From Pseudomonadota bacterium (GTDB taxonomy: Bacteria; Myxococcota; Myxococcia; Myxococcales; Myxococcaceae), in NCBI GenBank assembly GCA_023426545.1, contig JAFAAN010000031.1, forward strand, positions 1 to 64,000: a DNA stretch of 64,000 bases, written 5' to 3'. Of this stretch, positions 29,815 through 63,558 are shown piece by piece. Made by a program: the position numbers and the translations under genes. Position 1 is the first letter of the stretch; every line of letters begins with the position of its first letter. Under the pieces are notes generated by a model that saw only the letters and a list, made by a program, of their open reading frames with translations, was not told the DNA's origin and did not search any database.

Positions 29815-32800
29815 ATGTTTTTCAACATGAGCGCAGTGTCCAATAGCATGCATGACCCCATCGCAATCATTGGCATCGGCTGCCGCTTCCCGGGGGGGGC
29901 GAAGTCTCCGCGACACCTCTGGGAGCTGCTCACCCAGGGCCGTTGCGCCATCGTCGAGGTCCCCAAGGAGCGCTGGGATCACCGGCGCTACTACGACCCG
30001 GATCCGGACAAGCCGGGCAAGACCTACGTCCGCGCGGGCGGCTTCCTCCAGGAAGCCATCGACACCTTCGACGCGGCCTTCTTCTCCATCTCCCCGCGCG
30101 AGGCGGCGACGCTCGACCCGCAGCAGCGCCTGCTCGCGGAGGTGGCGTGGGAGAGCCTGGAGGACGCGGGGCTCCCCGCCGACGGCCTCGCGGGCAGCCC
30201 CACGGGCGTCTACGTGGGCGGGTTCATGCTGGACAGCATGCTCACGCACATGGGGCCCATGAACCGTGAGCTGATCGGCCCGCACACGGCGGTGGGCTCG
30301 ACGATGACGGTGCTGTCCAACCGCCTGTCGTACATGTTCGACTTCCGGGGCCCCAGCATCTCCCTGGACACGGCCTGCTCGTCGTCGATGGTCGCGGTCC
30401 ACCTCGCCTGCCAGGACCTCAGGACGGGCGCCACGTCGCTCGCGCTCGCAGGCGGCGTCAACGTCATGTTCCGGCCCGAGATCTTCGTGGCCATGAGCAA
30501 GGGGAAGTTCCTCTCGGCCGACGGCTACTCCAAGAGCTTCGACACACGCGCGGACGGCTACGGCCGTGGCGAGGGCGCCGGCATCGTCGTGCTCAAGCGG
30601 CTCTCCGACGCGGTCCGGGACAACGACCGCGTCTACGCCGTCATCCGGGGCACTGGCGTCAACCAGGACGGGCACAGCGAGTCCATGACGGCGCCGAGCT
30701 CGAGCGCGCAGGAAGCGCTCATCCGCCGCGTCTGCGCCAGCGCCTCCGTGGCCCCCACCGACCTCCATGCCTTCGAGGCCCATGGCACGGGCACGGCCGT
30801 CGGAGACCCGGCGGAGCTGGGGGGCCTGGGTGCCGTATCGAAGCGGACCGACGGGCCTGGTCCTTGGGTCGGCTCGCTCAAAGCGAACATCGGCCACCTG
30901 GAGGCCGCGGCCGGCGTTGCGGGCCTCATCAAGGCGAGCCTGTGTGTCCAGCACCGGCAGCTCCCCCCACAGGCCAACCTCCATCACCTCAACCCTGCGA
31001 TTCCCTTCGACACGCTGGGGATCCGCATCCCGCGTCAGCTCGAAGCGCTCACGCCCCGTGACGGCGAGCCCCTGCGGATGGGCATCAACTCCTTCGGCTA
31101 CGGCGGCACCAACGCGCACTGCGTGATTGAGCAGGCGCCGGCCGCGATGGCGGCGCCCCGTGGCGAGGCCGCCTCCGGACCGCTGCTGCTCCCGCTGTCC
31201 GCGCGCAGCCCCGAGGCCTTGCGAGCGCTCGCCCAGTCCTACGCGGACCTGCTCGCGGCTCCAGACAGAGCGCCGCTCGCGGACATCTGCTTCTCCGCGG
31301 CCACGCGCCGCAGCCACCACGAGCACCGGCTCGCGCTGCTGGTGACGGACGAGGGGGCGGACCTCCCCTCGCGGCTGGCGTCCTTCGCCGCCGGCAACCC
31401 CGCGGACCTCGGCGCCTCCGGGCGGCGGCTCCCGGCGGCCGAGGCGCGGCCCGTGTTCGTCTTCACCGGCATGGGCCCGCAGTGGTGGGCCATGGGGCGA
31501 GAACTGTACGAGCAGGACGCCCTCTTCCGCGCAACGCTCGACCGCTGCGATGCGATCTTCCAGCGGCTGGCGGGGTGGTCGCTCCTGGAGCAGATGCTGG
31601 CGGACGAGCAGTCCTCCAACATGGCCCGGACGGACATCGCGCAGCCGGCGAACACCTTCCTCCAGATTGGTCTGCTGGAGATGTGGCGCCGTGCGGGCAT
31701 CGAACCCGCCGCGGTGATTGGCCACAGCGCGGGCGAGGTCGCCGCGGCCTACGCGGCGGGCCGCTTCACGCTGGAGCAGGCGATGCTCGTCATCTACGAG
31801 CGCAGCCGCATCCAGGCGAAGGCAGCCGGACTCGGGAAGATGGCGGCGGTGGGCTTGTCCGAGGAAGGCGCCCGCGCGGCCATCCGTGGGCGCGAGGACG
31901 CGGTGTCGATCGCCGCCATCAACGGACCGAACGGGGTGACGCTGTCCGGCGAGGCGAAGGCCATCGAGGAGATTGCCGCCGAGCTGGAGGCGCGCGGCGT
32001 GTTCCAGCGCATCCTCAAGGTCGAGGTGCCCTACCACAGCCCGGCGATGGAGGGCCTCAAGCCTGAGCTGCGGCGGTGCCTCGCCACGCTCCAGCCATCC
32101 GCCGGCCACCTTCCCACCTACTCCACCGTCACCGGGGGCCGTATCGAGGGCGTCTCGTACGACGCGGAGTACTGGTGCGACAACATCCGCGAGCCCACCC
32201 TCTTCGCGAAGGCCGCGGGACAGCTTCTGAAGGACGGCTACCGGCTCTTCATCGAGCTGGGGCCCCACCCCGTGCTGCTGGCCTCCATCAAGGAGTGCTG
32301 CGCCGAGGCCGGCGTCGAGGGCCGTGTCCTCACCTCCCTCCGGCGGCAGGAGCCCGAGCGGAAGACCTTCGCCAAGGCGCTCGCGGAGCTCTATGTCGCG
32401 GGCATCCGCATCGACTGGAGCGGACTGTACCCCCAGGGCTCCCGCTTCACCCCGCTGCCCACGTACCCCTGGCAGCGGGAGAAGCACTGGCACGAGTCGG
32501 AGGAGGCCCTCACGGACCGGCGGGGCGCGGAGGAGCACGCCCTGCTCGGCCCCCGCATCTCCGCCCCCGTGCCCGCCTGGGAGCGGGGACTGAACGCGCG
32601 CTTCCTGCCGTGCCTCCAGGACCACCGCGTCCGGGGCTCGCTCGTCGTCCCGGGCGCCACCTACGTCGAGCTGGCGCTCGCCGTCCGCCGCGCCATGGGG
32701 ATGCCCGAACCCCACGCACTGGAGGAGGTGCGCTTCGAGAACGCGCTCGTCGTCTCCGGCCATGACGAGCCGGTCGTCCGCACCACCTACGACGAGGCGG

Positions 32801-35800
32801 CGCAGACGGTGACCATCTTCAGCCGGCCGCGCGACAACCGCACGGCCTGGACGCGGCACGCCACCGCGCGCATCCGCCGCGACGTCAGCGCCGTGGCGGA
32901 GGCGCAGGTCCCCGTGAGCCAGCTCGGCATCCATGCCGAGGCGCCGCTCGACACGGACGCGCTCTACCAGATGCTCGGGGGGCGCGGCCTGGGCTATGGC
33001 CCGAGCCTCCGCGGCATCCGCTCCCTGCGGCGGAACGACACCGAGCTCCTGGCGGAGATCGTCCTGCCCGCCTCGGAGGTGGTGCGCATCGCCGGCGATG
33101 CGCAGATGCAGCTCGACCCTGTGTGGTTGGACCCGTGCCTCCAGGCCATGGTGTCGTGGCTGCCGGAAGACGATGCGCGCCTCTACCTGCCCATGGGCTG
33201 CCGGAGCGTTCAGCTCTTCCAGTCACCCGACCCGCATGCGGCCCTGTGGTGCCTCGCGCGGATCCGCGAGCGCACGGCGGATACGCTGTCCTGCGACATC
33301 ACGCTGATGGACGGCGACGGCCGGGTGGCCGCGCGCCTGTCAGGCGTCGAGTGCGCGGCGCTCGCCAGCCGCGAGGAGTCCGCCCCCAGGCCGGACTTCT
33401 ACGATTGGACCTACGCGCACGCCTTCGAGGCCACCGCCGAGGAGCTGCCCGCCAAGAGCAGCGGCACATGGCTGGTGTTCGGCGATCAGGGCGGCGTCGG
33501 CGCCGAGCTCACCCATGCATTCGAGCGGACCGGCCTCCAGGACGTGGTGCTGGTGACACGAGGCGAGACCTTCGCTCGGGAGTCGGAGCGCCGCTTCCAG
33601 GTTCGCCGGGGTGACGCCGCCGATGTCCGCCGGGTGGTGGAGACCGTGGGCCGCGCGCGCATCCAGAACGTCGCCTACCTGTTTGGCCTGGATGCGGGCC
33701 CGGGCGAAGCGGCGGAGGAGGTCCAGGCACTGCTCGACGTGGTGATGGCCCTGGCCCCAGGGGATGGCGCGGCGATTCGCATCGTGACGCGGGACGCGCA
33801 GCGTGCCCTCCCCGGGGACGCCGTGCGCGCGCTGTCCGCCGCGTCGCTGGTCGGGTTCGCGCGCGTCGTACCGGCGGAGTTCCCGCACCTGAGGACCCGC
33901 TCCATCGACCTGCCCCGGGAGGCTTCCGCGTCGGAGCAGGCGCTCATCGAGCGGCTGGCGCAGGAGCTCCTGGCGGAGACGAAGGAAGAAGAGGTTGCCC
34001 TGCGTGACACCCGCCGGTTCGTGCGCCGCCTCGTGGCGAAGCCCCTGCCCGAGTGGGAAGCACAGTCCCACGGCACGCCCCCACCGGCGGGCACGGATCA
34101 GGTCTTCGAGTTGGTGCTCGACGGCACCGAGCGCCGGCCGCGGCGGACCTCGCGAAAGCAGCCCGGCCACGGCGAGATTGAAATCAAGGTCGCCAGCGTG
34201 ACGCTGACGCGCGCGGCGGCGGTGCAGGGCCGGCGTGCGTCGGACACCCACTGGCCGCTGGAAGTCGGCGGAGAGGTCGTCGCGGTAGGCGAAGGCGCCG
34301 CGGGCTTCAAGCTCGGACAGCGAGTCCAGGCGCTCGTCGCGCAGGCGTCCCCCGTGGTGGGAACACACCTGGTGCTGCGCCTGGAGCGCGACCATGTCCG
34401 CCCGGGGACCGCCCAGGGGCGGCTGCTTCCCTTCCTCAGCGCGGAGTGCGCACTACAGACGCAGGGACGCCTTCAGCCTTCCGAGCGCCTCCTCATCGTC
34501 GGCGACGTGGGGGGGATTGGCTCCGCGCTCACCCAGCTCGGCCACGCCATGGGGGCGCGGACGGCCATCGTCCTGGACTCCAGCGATGGGCAGGTCCCTG
34601 AAGGCGTCCGCGTCTTCGACAGCCGCTCCCCCTCCCTTTCCGGGGACATCCTCTCCTGGACGGAGGGAGCGGGAGTGGACCTCCTGGTGAACGCGTCGTG
34701 CGACGCGGACCCCACTCTCACCAGCGTGCTCGGCGCTTTCGGCCGCTTCGTCGACGCGGGACCGCTCGCGCCTGCGGAGGGGCTCTTCGCAAGCGCGTGG
34801 CCGCGTGGCGCGTCCTGCGCTCGCGTGGACATCGCGGCCATGCTGCGGCAGCGGCCGAAGGAGGTCTCGGCGCGGCTCGATGCCGTCCTCGCGCGGTTCC
34901 AGGAACTACCAGCGCTCGCGTCCGAGTGCTGGTCCATTGCCCGCGCGGAAGAGGCGCCCGGATGGCTCGCGGAGCACGCGCGGACGCACGGCCTTGCCCG
35001 GCTGACGCTGTCGCTGGCCGACGCGGAGCCGCTGGCGCTCGCGCCGGCGGCGGACGAGCAGCTCTTCGACGCGAACGCCACGTATCTCGTCACCGGCGGC
35101 TTTGGCGGCTTTGGTCTCGCGCTGGCCCGCTGGATGGTCGCCGAGGGAGCACGCCACCTCGTGCTCACCGGCCGCAAGGGCGCCTCGACGCCGGAGGCCA
35201 GGAGGCTGGTCCAGGAGCTCGAGGCCGCGGGGGCTCGCGTCACGGCGGCCGCCGCCGACGTCAGCCGCATGGACGACATGCGGGCCTTGTTCGCCCGCAT
35301 CGACGCCGAGCATCCGCCTCTCAAGGGCGTGCTCCACACCGCGGCCGTGCTCGACGATACCCCGCTCCCCGACCTGGGCCTGGAGCGCATCCAGCGCGTC
35401 ATGGGCCCCAAGGCCGGGGGGGCCTGGGTCCTCCATGAGCTCACCCAGGACCGCCCGCTGGACCACTTCGTCCTCTTCTCGTCGGTCGCGGCGCTGATTG
35501 GCAACCCGCGCCAGGGCAACTACGTGGCGGCCAACAGCTACCTCGACGCGCTCGCGGAGCACCGCGCCGCGCGGGGCCTGGCCGCGATCAGCATCCACTG
35601 GGGCGTGCTCGGAGAGTTCGGCATGGCCCAGGACGAGGCGGTACGCACCTACCTGGAGTCGCTCGGTCTCAACCCGATGGCCCCGGCCACCGTGCTGACG
35701 GCGCTCAAGCGGGTGCTGCGCCTGCGCACGCCGCAGCTCGGCCTCTTCGACGTCCAGTGGTCCAAGCTGGGCCGCGCGGCCCCGCACCTCGGCAAGTCCG

Positions 35801-36275
35801 CGCGCACCGCGCACCTGCTGGGCACCGCACAGGGGAGCGCCCAGAGCGAGGCGGAGCAGCTCCGTGGCCACCTCGCGGCGCTCAGCCCGGAGGCGCGGCG
35901 GCCCGAGCTGGAGAAGTTCCTGGTCGAGCGGCTCGCCACCATCCTCCAGATTCCCACCGAGCGCGTGGAGCCCCAGAAGCCGCTGTCGCTGCTGGGCGTG
36001 GACTCGCTCCTGTCCATGCAGGTCCAGCGGACCATCCGCGAGGCGCTCGGCATCGAGATTCCCGCGCTGGAGCTGCTGCGCGCCGGGAGCCTGGTGGAGG
36101 TGGCCGGGAGCCTGTCGTCGAAGTTCGACGGCCCCGCCGCGGTGACGGCGCCGCCGGAGCCCATCACGCAGGAAGCGGAGATCGAGCAGCAGGTGAACAG
36201 CATGTCCGAGAGCGAACTGGACACCATCCTCCAGGCCATGCTGGCCGCCCAGACGGCGCAGGAGAGGGAGACGGC

Positions 36276-36279
<4 letters not shown>
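29815..36279 (+). CDS. mchA: Type I polyketide synthase (myxochromide MchA-type)
   Basis: The 2154-aa single-module PKS has the order KS-AT-DH-psiKR-ER-KR-ACP. KS: active-site C188 in DTACSS, His in EAHGTGT and NIGHLEAAAG. AT: S638 in GHSAGE. DH: H937 (QDHRVRGSLVVPG) and D1106 (LDPCLQ). KR: NADPH loop TGGFGGFG near 1760, catalytic Y1903 in GNYVAANSYLD. ACP: S2064 in LGVDSLLSMQ. The ER region (about 1427-1715) has lost its catalytic motifs. The KS-AT-DH-ER-KR-ACP order followed by a two-module and a four-module NRPS matches the myxochromide cluster, in which one iterative PKS makes a polyunsaturated acyl chain. A C-terminal acidic helix is a likely docking end. The stop overlaps the mchB start (ATGA). 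ATG 29827 is an alternative start; neither has a clear ribosome-binding site. Confidence 0.88.
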
Positions 36280-45428
<9,149 letters not shown>

Positions 45429-45460
45429 ACCAGGTGGACGGAGAGGGGGAGGACATTTCA

Positions 45461-58839
<13,379 letters not shown>

Positions 58840-58843
<4 letters not shown>

Positions 58844-59304
58844 ACGTCCACAACGTCCTGAAGCTGCTGCACCTCGTCGCCGTGGTGGTCTTCCTGGGCG
58901 ACATCGTCGTGACGGCCGTGTGGCGGCTCCTGGCGGACCGGACGCGCGAGCCGCGCGTGATTGCGTACGCGCTGCGGCTGGTACACGTCACCGACAAGTA
59001 CCTGCTGGTCCCCAGCGTGTTCGCGCTCGCCGCCACGGGCATGCTGCGGGCGCACCTTCAGGGAATCTCCCTGTGGACGAGCCCCGCGCTCGCCGCCGGG
59101 CAGGTGTGCTTCATGCTGTGCGGCGTCGTCTGGAGCCAGACGCTGCGCCCCATCCAGGCCCGTCAACTGGCCATGGCGGAGGCGCTCGGCGACGCGGGCG
59201 CCTCCTTCGAGGACTACCTGCTGCTCACGCGGAAGTGGTTCCGCTGGGGCTGTCTGGCCATGGCGCTAGCGTTTGGCTCCATGGCGCTGATGGTCCTCCA
59301 CTGA
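58840..59304 (+). CDS. Small integral membrane protein (DUF2269-like)
   Basis: The 154-aa protein has four predicted transmembrane helices (VLKLLHLVAVVVFLGDIVVTAVW; YLLVPSVFALAATGML; SPALAAGQVCFMLCGVVW; WGCLAMALAFGSMALMVL) and resembles DUF2269 proteins. Its ATG overlaps the mchC stop (ATGA), so it is the last gene of the mch operon by position. It may be a passenger or aid export or membrane accommodation of the lipopeptide; nothing in the sequence decides this. Confidence 0.85.
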
Positions 59305-59312
59305 AAGCACGA

Positions 59313-59346
59313 AGGGGAGCCCACGCCGGCTGGCGCGAGCTCCCCT
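59313..59346. terminator. Bidirectional terminator between mch operon and helicase gene
   Basis: AGGGGAGC (59313-59320) pairs perfectly with GCTCCCCT (59339-59346), and an inner CGCC/GGCG stem extends it. It lies between convergent stops and probably ends both transcripts. Confidence 0.72.
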
Positions 59347-59371
59347 CGGGTGCTTCATCCCGACTGACGGC

Positions 59372-60880
59372 TCAGAGCCACTTGGGCGAGGAGCGCCGCG
59401 GAGGAGGCGGCGCGGCCTCCGGCGACTTCACCGAGGCGGAGCTGCCCGCGCCCGCGGACCGGCCACCACTGGCGCTCCGAGGAGCGCCCGAGCCTCCCCG
59501 ATTCGAACCCGCACCGGACCTACCGCCGCCCTGCGCGGAGCGATTGCCCTCGGAACGGCCCTGGCCCTGGCCACCCCCACCGCGCCCTCCTCGGCGACGG
59601 CGCGAGGCGCCCGAGGGATGGCCACCACCACCACCGCCCCCGTTGCCAGCGGGACGTGGCGTACCCTGGGGACGCCCACCGCCGCCCGAAGGACGGGCCT
59701 CCGGCGCGGCACCCGAGGCTTGATTCACGGGCCGCGGGGCGGGCTGGCCCGAGCGGTATGGATGGTCTTCCACCACGGGCACGTTGCGGCGGATGGTGCG
59801 CTCGATGTCGCGCAGGTACGCGCGCTCCTCGGCGTCGCAGAAGGACACGGCCGTGCCGCTGGCCCCCGCGCGGCCGGTGCGGCCAATGCGGTGCACGTAC
59901 TGCTCGGGCACGTTGGGCAGGTCGTAGTTGACGACGTAGCTCAGCCCGTCGATGTCGATGCCGCGCGCGGCGATGTCCGTGGCCACCAGCACACGGAGCG
60001 TCCCGGAGCGGAACTCGTCGAGCGCGCGCTCGCGCGCGTTCTGGCTCTTGTTGCCGTGAATGGCCGCCGAGCTCACGCCCGCGCCTTCGAGCTGCTTCGC
60101 CACCCGGTTCGCGCCGTGCTTCGTGCGGGTGAAGACGAGCGCGCGGGTGATGTTGCCCTCCTTCAGGAGGTGCGTCAGCAGGCCGCGCTTCTGCTCGCGC
60201 TCCACGAAGTACACTTGCTGGCTCACCGTCTCCGCCGTGCTGGAGGCCGGGGTGACCTCCACGCGGACGGGGTCGGTGAGGATGCTGCGCGCCAGGTCGA
60301 CGATGTCCGGCGGAAGCGTGGCGCTGAAGAACAGCGTCTGCCGCTTGGGCGGCAGCGCCTTGATGACGCGCCGCACGTCATGGATGAAGCCCATGTCGAG
60401 CATGCGGTCCGCCTCATCGAGCACGAACACGTCGAGCGAGCGGAGCGACACGTAGCCCTGCTCCATCAGGTCGAGCAGCCGCCCTGGCGTGGCCACAAGG
60501 ATGTCCATGCCACGCTGCAGCGCCTGGACCTGCGGATTCTGGCCCACGCCCCCGAAGATGACGGTGTGGCGCAGGGGCAGGTTCTTTCCGTACGTCGCGA
60601 AGCTCTCACCGACCTGTCCCGCCAGCTCACGGGTGGGCGTCAGGACCAGGCACCGAACCGGACGGGCGCCGCCCGGGGGCGCCTTGGCGGACAGCCTCTG
60701 GAGGATGGGGAGCGCGAAGGCGGCCGTCTTGCCCGTGCCTGTCTGGGCCACGCCGAGCACGTCACGCCCGGCCAATGCGTGCGGGATGGCCTTCTGCTGG
60801 ATGGGCGTGGGCGTGGTGTACCCCTCCGCCTTGACGGCGCGCAGGAGGGTCTCGTGAAGCTGAAGTTCGTCGAAAGTCAT
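59372..60880 (-). CDS. DEAD-box RNA helicase, RhlE type
   Basis: The 502-aa protein begins with the F/Q motif (YTTPTPIQQKAIP) and contains motif I AQTGTGKT (45-52), Ia PTRELAGQ, II DEADRMLDMGF, III SAT, and VI HRIGRTGRAG. Two RecA domains occupy about 375 residues. The last 120 residues are Gly/Arg/Ser-rich with RGG-like repeats, typical of RNA-binding tails of RhlE/CsdA-type helicases. It probably remodels structured RNA in ribosome assembly or decay, often at low temperature. AGGA precedes the ATG. Confidence 0.95.
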   Translation of the reverse strand: MTFDELQLHETLLRAVKAEGYTTPTPIQQKAIPHALAGRDVLGVAQTGTGKTAAFALPILQRLSAKAPPGGARPVRCLVLTPTRELAGQVGESFATYGKNLPLRHTVIFGGVGQNPQVQALQRGMDILVATPGRLLDLMEQGYVSLRSLDVFVLDEADRMLDMGFIHDVRRVIKALPPKRQTLFFSATLPPDIVDLARSILTDPVRVEVTPASSTAETVSQQVYFVEREQKRGLLTHLLKEGNITRALVFTRTKHGANRVAKQLEGAGVSSAAIHGNKSQNARERALDEFRSGTLRVLVATDIAARGIDIDGLSYVVNYDLPNVPEQYVHRIGRTGRAGASGTAVSFCDAEERAYLRDIERTIRRNVPVVEDHPYRSGQPAPRPVNQASGAAPEARPSGGGGRPQGTPRPAGNGGGGGGGHPSGASRRRRGGRGGGGQGQGRSEGNRSAQGGGRSGAGSNRGGSGAPRSASGGRSAGAGSSASVKSPEAAPPPPRRSSPKWL

Positions 60881-61228
60881 GTGTTCCTGAAGTGAAGTGA
60901 GCCCGCCCCCTCCTCAGGGGAGGGAGCCCGCGCAGCGCGCCCGTTCGGGCTCTTGCCCAGGGCGCCTGGCGGTGCGCGGTCGGGCCCGGCCGGCCGAACC
61001 GCTTTGGGAACGGATGGAAACAGGGGGTCTCCCCACCCCATTCCGGAGAATCGGCGCGGGACCCTGCACTTTCCCGCTCCAGATGTCCCGTCAAATCAAC
61101 GGCTTAATCACCGGATTTCCGGGCTCTGGTGGACATTTGTGCAGCCGTCGGCGCTTTCTCCAGGCACAGCACGGGAATGTCCCGCCAGCCCCGGGAACCC
61201 AGCCGGGCTCCCGGGGCGGACCTCTGTC
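60881..61228. other. Intergenic region upstream of the helicase
   Basis: This 348-bp gap between the helicase start and the stop of the EF-G-like gene (both minus strand) holds the EF-G-like terminator at its right end (61188-61217) and presumably the helicase promoter. I see no reading frame with coding character and no confident -10/-35 pair. Confidence 0.5.
61188..61217 (-). terminator. Terminator of the EF-G-like gene
   Basis: A perfect 9-bp inverted repeat, GCCCCGGGA / TCCCGGGGC, with a 12-base loop lies 12 bases beyond the stop codon of the minus-strand EF-G-like gene. Confidence 0.65.
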
Positions 61229-63187
61229 TCAGGCGTGCGCGTCCTGGCGCGCCACCTGGAGCGCCTCGGGGACGGGCTCGTATGCCCCCAGGCGCATGCT
61301 GGCCTGAGCCCGGCCCTGGGTGCGCCCGCGGAGGCTCGTCACGTAGCCGAAGAGGCTGGCCATGGGCACCCGCGCGGAGACGACCCGCGCCACTCCGCGC
61401 GCCTCCATGCCCAGCACCCGGCCCCGCCGCGCCGCCAGGTCACCCAGCACCTCGCCCAGGTACTCCTCGGGCGTGGTGACCTCCACTTCCATGACGGGCT
61501 CCAATTGCTGCACGCCCGCGCTGCGCGCCGCGGCCTGGAGCGCCAGCGAGCCCGCCGTGGCGAACGCCTGGGGCGTGGAGTCACGCACGTGCGTGTCGCC
61601 ATCCACCAGCCGCACCTCCACGTCCACCAGCGGAACGCCGTCCCGCACGCCCCGTGCCATGGCCCCGGACACGCCCTTCTCGATGGCGGGTATCAGCTCC
61701 TTCGGGATGATGCCGCCGCGGGTGTCGTCCACGAAGACGAGCCCTGCGCCGCGAGGCGCCGGCCCCACATCCAGCACCACGCACGCATACTGGCCGGGGC
61801 CTCCGGACTGGCGCACGTGCCGGTACTCCTGGCGCACCTGCCTGTGGAGCGTGTCTCGCCACGCGACCTTGGGCTGGCCCACGCGCGCCTCCACGCCGTA
61901 CTCCGTCTTCAACCGGTCCACGACCACCTCCAGATGCAGCTCCCCCATTCCGGACAGCAGCACCTGGCCGCTCTCCGGATCCACGCCCACCCGAAGCGAC
62001 GGGTCCTCCGCCGCCAACCGGTTCAAGCCCTCCTCCAGCTTCGTCAGCTCCGCGGGCGAGCGCGCCTCCACGGCGAGTTGCACCACCGGCTCCAGGAGCC
62101 CCAGCGACTCCAGCACCACCGGCGCCTCCGGGTCGCACAGCGTGTCGCCCGTGCGCACGCCCTTCAGGCCGAGCGCCGCGCAGATGTCGCCCGCGTGCAC
62201 CTCCGCCACCACTTCCCGGCGGTTGGCGTGCATGAACATCAGGCGCCCCACCCGCTCACGCCGCCCGGTGGCGGGGTTAAGCGGGACGGAGCCCGCGCGC
62301 AGCGTGCCCGAGTAGACGCGCAGGTACACGATGCCGCCCACGGCCTTGTCGCTCATCAGCTTGAACGCGAGGGCGCATGGAGGCCCCACGTCGGACGCGG
62401 GCCGAGACACACGCGCATCCGTCCCCGGGACACAGCCCTCGACAGCGGGCACATCCGAGGGCGCGGGCAGGTAGTTGACGATGGCATCCAGCAACATCTG
62501 CACTCCCTTCTTCTTGAAAGCCGCCCCACACAGCACCGGCACCAGCGTCCGCGCCAGGGTGCCCACGCGCAGGGCGCGATCCAGGTCCTCGGCGGTGATG
62601 TCTTCCAACCGCCCGTCCACGAACTTCTCCAGCACCGTGGCATCCACGTCCGCGCACGCTTCGATGAGCAGCAGGCGCCGCGCCTCCACCTCGGCGCGCA
62701 CGGCCTCCGGCACCGGGAGGCCGTCGTGGAAGGAGCCGTCCTCCACGTCGAATGTCACGGCCCGCATGCGCACCAGGTCCACCAGGCCGAGAAACTCCGG
62801 GCCCTTGCCGAGCGGCCACTGCACGGCCACTGGACGTGCGCCCAGCCGCGTCTGGATGGACGCCACGCTCCTGCCGAAGTCCGCGCCCACCTTGTCCATC
62901 TTGTTGACGAAGGCGATGCGCGGCACGCCATAGCGGTCCGCCTGCCGCCACACCGCCTCGGACTGGGGCTCCACCCCCTGGCTCGCGTCGAACACCGCCA
63001 CCGCGCCATCCAGCACACGCAGCGAGCGCTCCACCTCGATGGTGAAGTCCACGTGTCCCGGCGTGTCCAGGATGTTGATGTGGTGGGGCACGCCCGCGCC
63101 CGGCCCATGCCGGGGTTGCCAGAACGCCGTGGTGGCCGCGGAGGTGATGGTGATGCCGCGCTGCATCTCCTGCGGCAGCCAGTCCAT
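61229..63187 (-). CDS. EF-G-like translation factor lacking its N-terminal P-loop
   Basis: The 652-aa frame matches elongation factor G from its switch I region onward: MDWLPQEMQRGITITSAATT, G3 DTPGHVDF, G4 NKMD, domain II, domain IV, and the domain V end. The 45-55 residues that should precede it, including the GTP-binding P-loop (GHxDAGKT), are absent. In-frame homology continues nine residues upstream of the ATG (GQVHDGSTA, matching EF-G GEVHDGAAT) and then hits a TGA at 63215-63217, exactly where a 17-bp direct repeat begins. No P-loop is seen in any frame up to 63560. The rest is uninterrupted, so the truncation is recent or the remnant has a function. GTPase activity is not expected. 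A terminator follows. It is not the only EF-G, because cells need an intact one elsewhere. Confidence 0.8.
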   Translation of the reverse strand: MDWLPQEMQRGITITSAATTAFWQPRHGPGAGVPHHINILDTPGHVDFTIEVERSLRVLDGAVAVFDASQGVEPQSEAVWRQADRYGVPRIAFVNKMDKVGADFGRSVASIQTRLGARPVAVQWPLGKGPEFLGLVDLVRMRAVTFDVEDGSFHDGLPVPEAVRAEVEARRLLLIEACADVDATVLEKFVDGRLEDITAEDLDRALRVGTLARTLVPVLCGAAFKKKGVQMLLDAIVNYLPAPSDVPAVEGCVPGTDARVSRPASDVGPPCALAFKLMSDKAVGGIVYLRVYSGTLRAGSVPLNPATGRRERVGRLMFMHANRREVVAEVHAGDICAALGLKGVRTGDTLCDPEAPVVLESLGLLEPVVQLAVEARSPAELTKLEEGLNRLAAEDPSLRVGVDPESGQVLLSGMGELHLEVVVDRLKTEYGVEARVGQPKVAWRDTLHRQVRQEYRHVRQSGGPGQYACVVLDVGPAPRGAGLVFVDDTRGGIIPKELIPAIEKGVSGAMARGVRDGVPLVDVEVRLVDGDTHVRDSTPQAFATAGSLALQAAARSAGVQQLEPVMEVEVTTPEEYLGEVLGDLAARRGRVLGMEARGVARVVSARVPMASLFGYVTSLRGRTQGRAQASMRLGAYEPVPEALQVARQDAHA

Positions 63188-63216
63188 CGCCGTGGAACCA
63201 TCGTGTACCTGGCCTC

Positions 63217-63555
63217 AATGACAGACACGCGCGACTCGCCGGAGGGGCACGTCAGGCCCGCTCGGGGACGCGTGAGGACACACGAGGACGCCGCATGAGC
63301 CAGGGCGGAGCCGGGACTCACGGCACACGGGAACCAGCCAACCCGCGCGCCGGAGGACCCCGGTCCGCCAACTCAAATGTCGAGCAGAACCTCGTGACGG
63401 GGGGCGAGGCACACGTCCGCCGCCGGCGCGAAAGCGCGCGCACACAGCAGGGCGTTGAAGGAGACGGGCCTCATGATGGGCTTGAGATAAAACACAGACG
63501 CGACTTTGTCATTCCGGGCGGCCAGGCAGCCTGCCCGGAATGACAGACACGCGCG
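63217..63555. repeat. 17-bp direct repeats bracketing the lost EF-G 5' end
   Basis: AATGACAGACACGCGCG occurs at 63217-63233 and again at 63539-63555. The first copy begins at the last base of the stop codon that ends EF-G homology; the second lies 3 bases from the stop of the cNMP-binding gene. A partial third copy (ACAGACGCGACT) is at 63494-63505. Confidence 0.8.
63510..63542 (-). terminator. Hairpin downstream of the cNMP-binding gene
   Basis: CATTCCGGGC (63510-63519) and GCCCGGAATG (63533-63542) form a perfect 10-bp stem with an inner AGG/CCT pair, 17 bases past the stop of the minus-strand gene. It overlaps the second direct-repeat copy. Confidence 0.6.
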
Positions 63556-63558
63556 CTG

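Larger units (their letters stand above)
63188..63558. other. Gap at the broken EF-G-like 5' end
   Basis: About 370 bases contain two copies of a 17-bp direct repeat, a hairpin, and no convincing gene. A plus-strand frame from 63295 to 63543 has no domain or ribosome-binding site. Confidence 0.5.

Noticed and set aside
29791..32934. Long minus-strand frame opposite the 5' half of mchA
   Set aside because: Antisense artefact of high GC3; KS, AT and DH motifs are on the plus strand.
63295..63543. Plus-strand frame between the EF-G-like and cNMP genes
   Set aside because: No ribosome-binding site or domain, and it includes a hairpin and a direct repeat.
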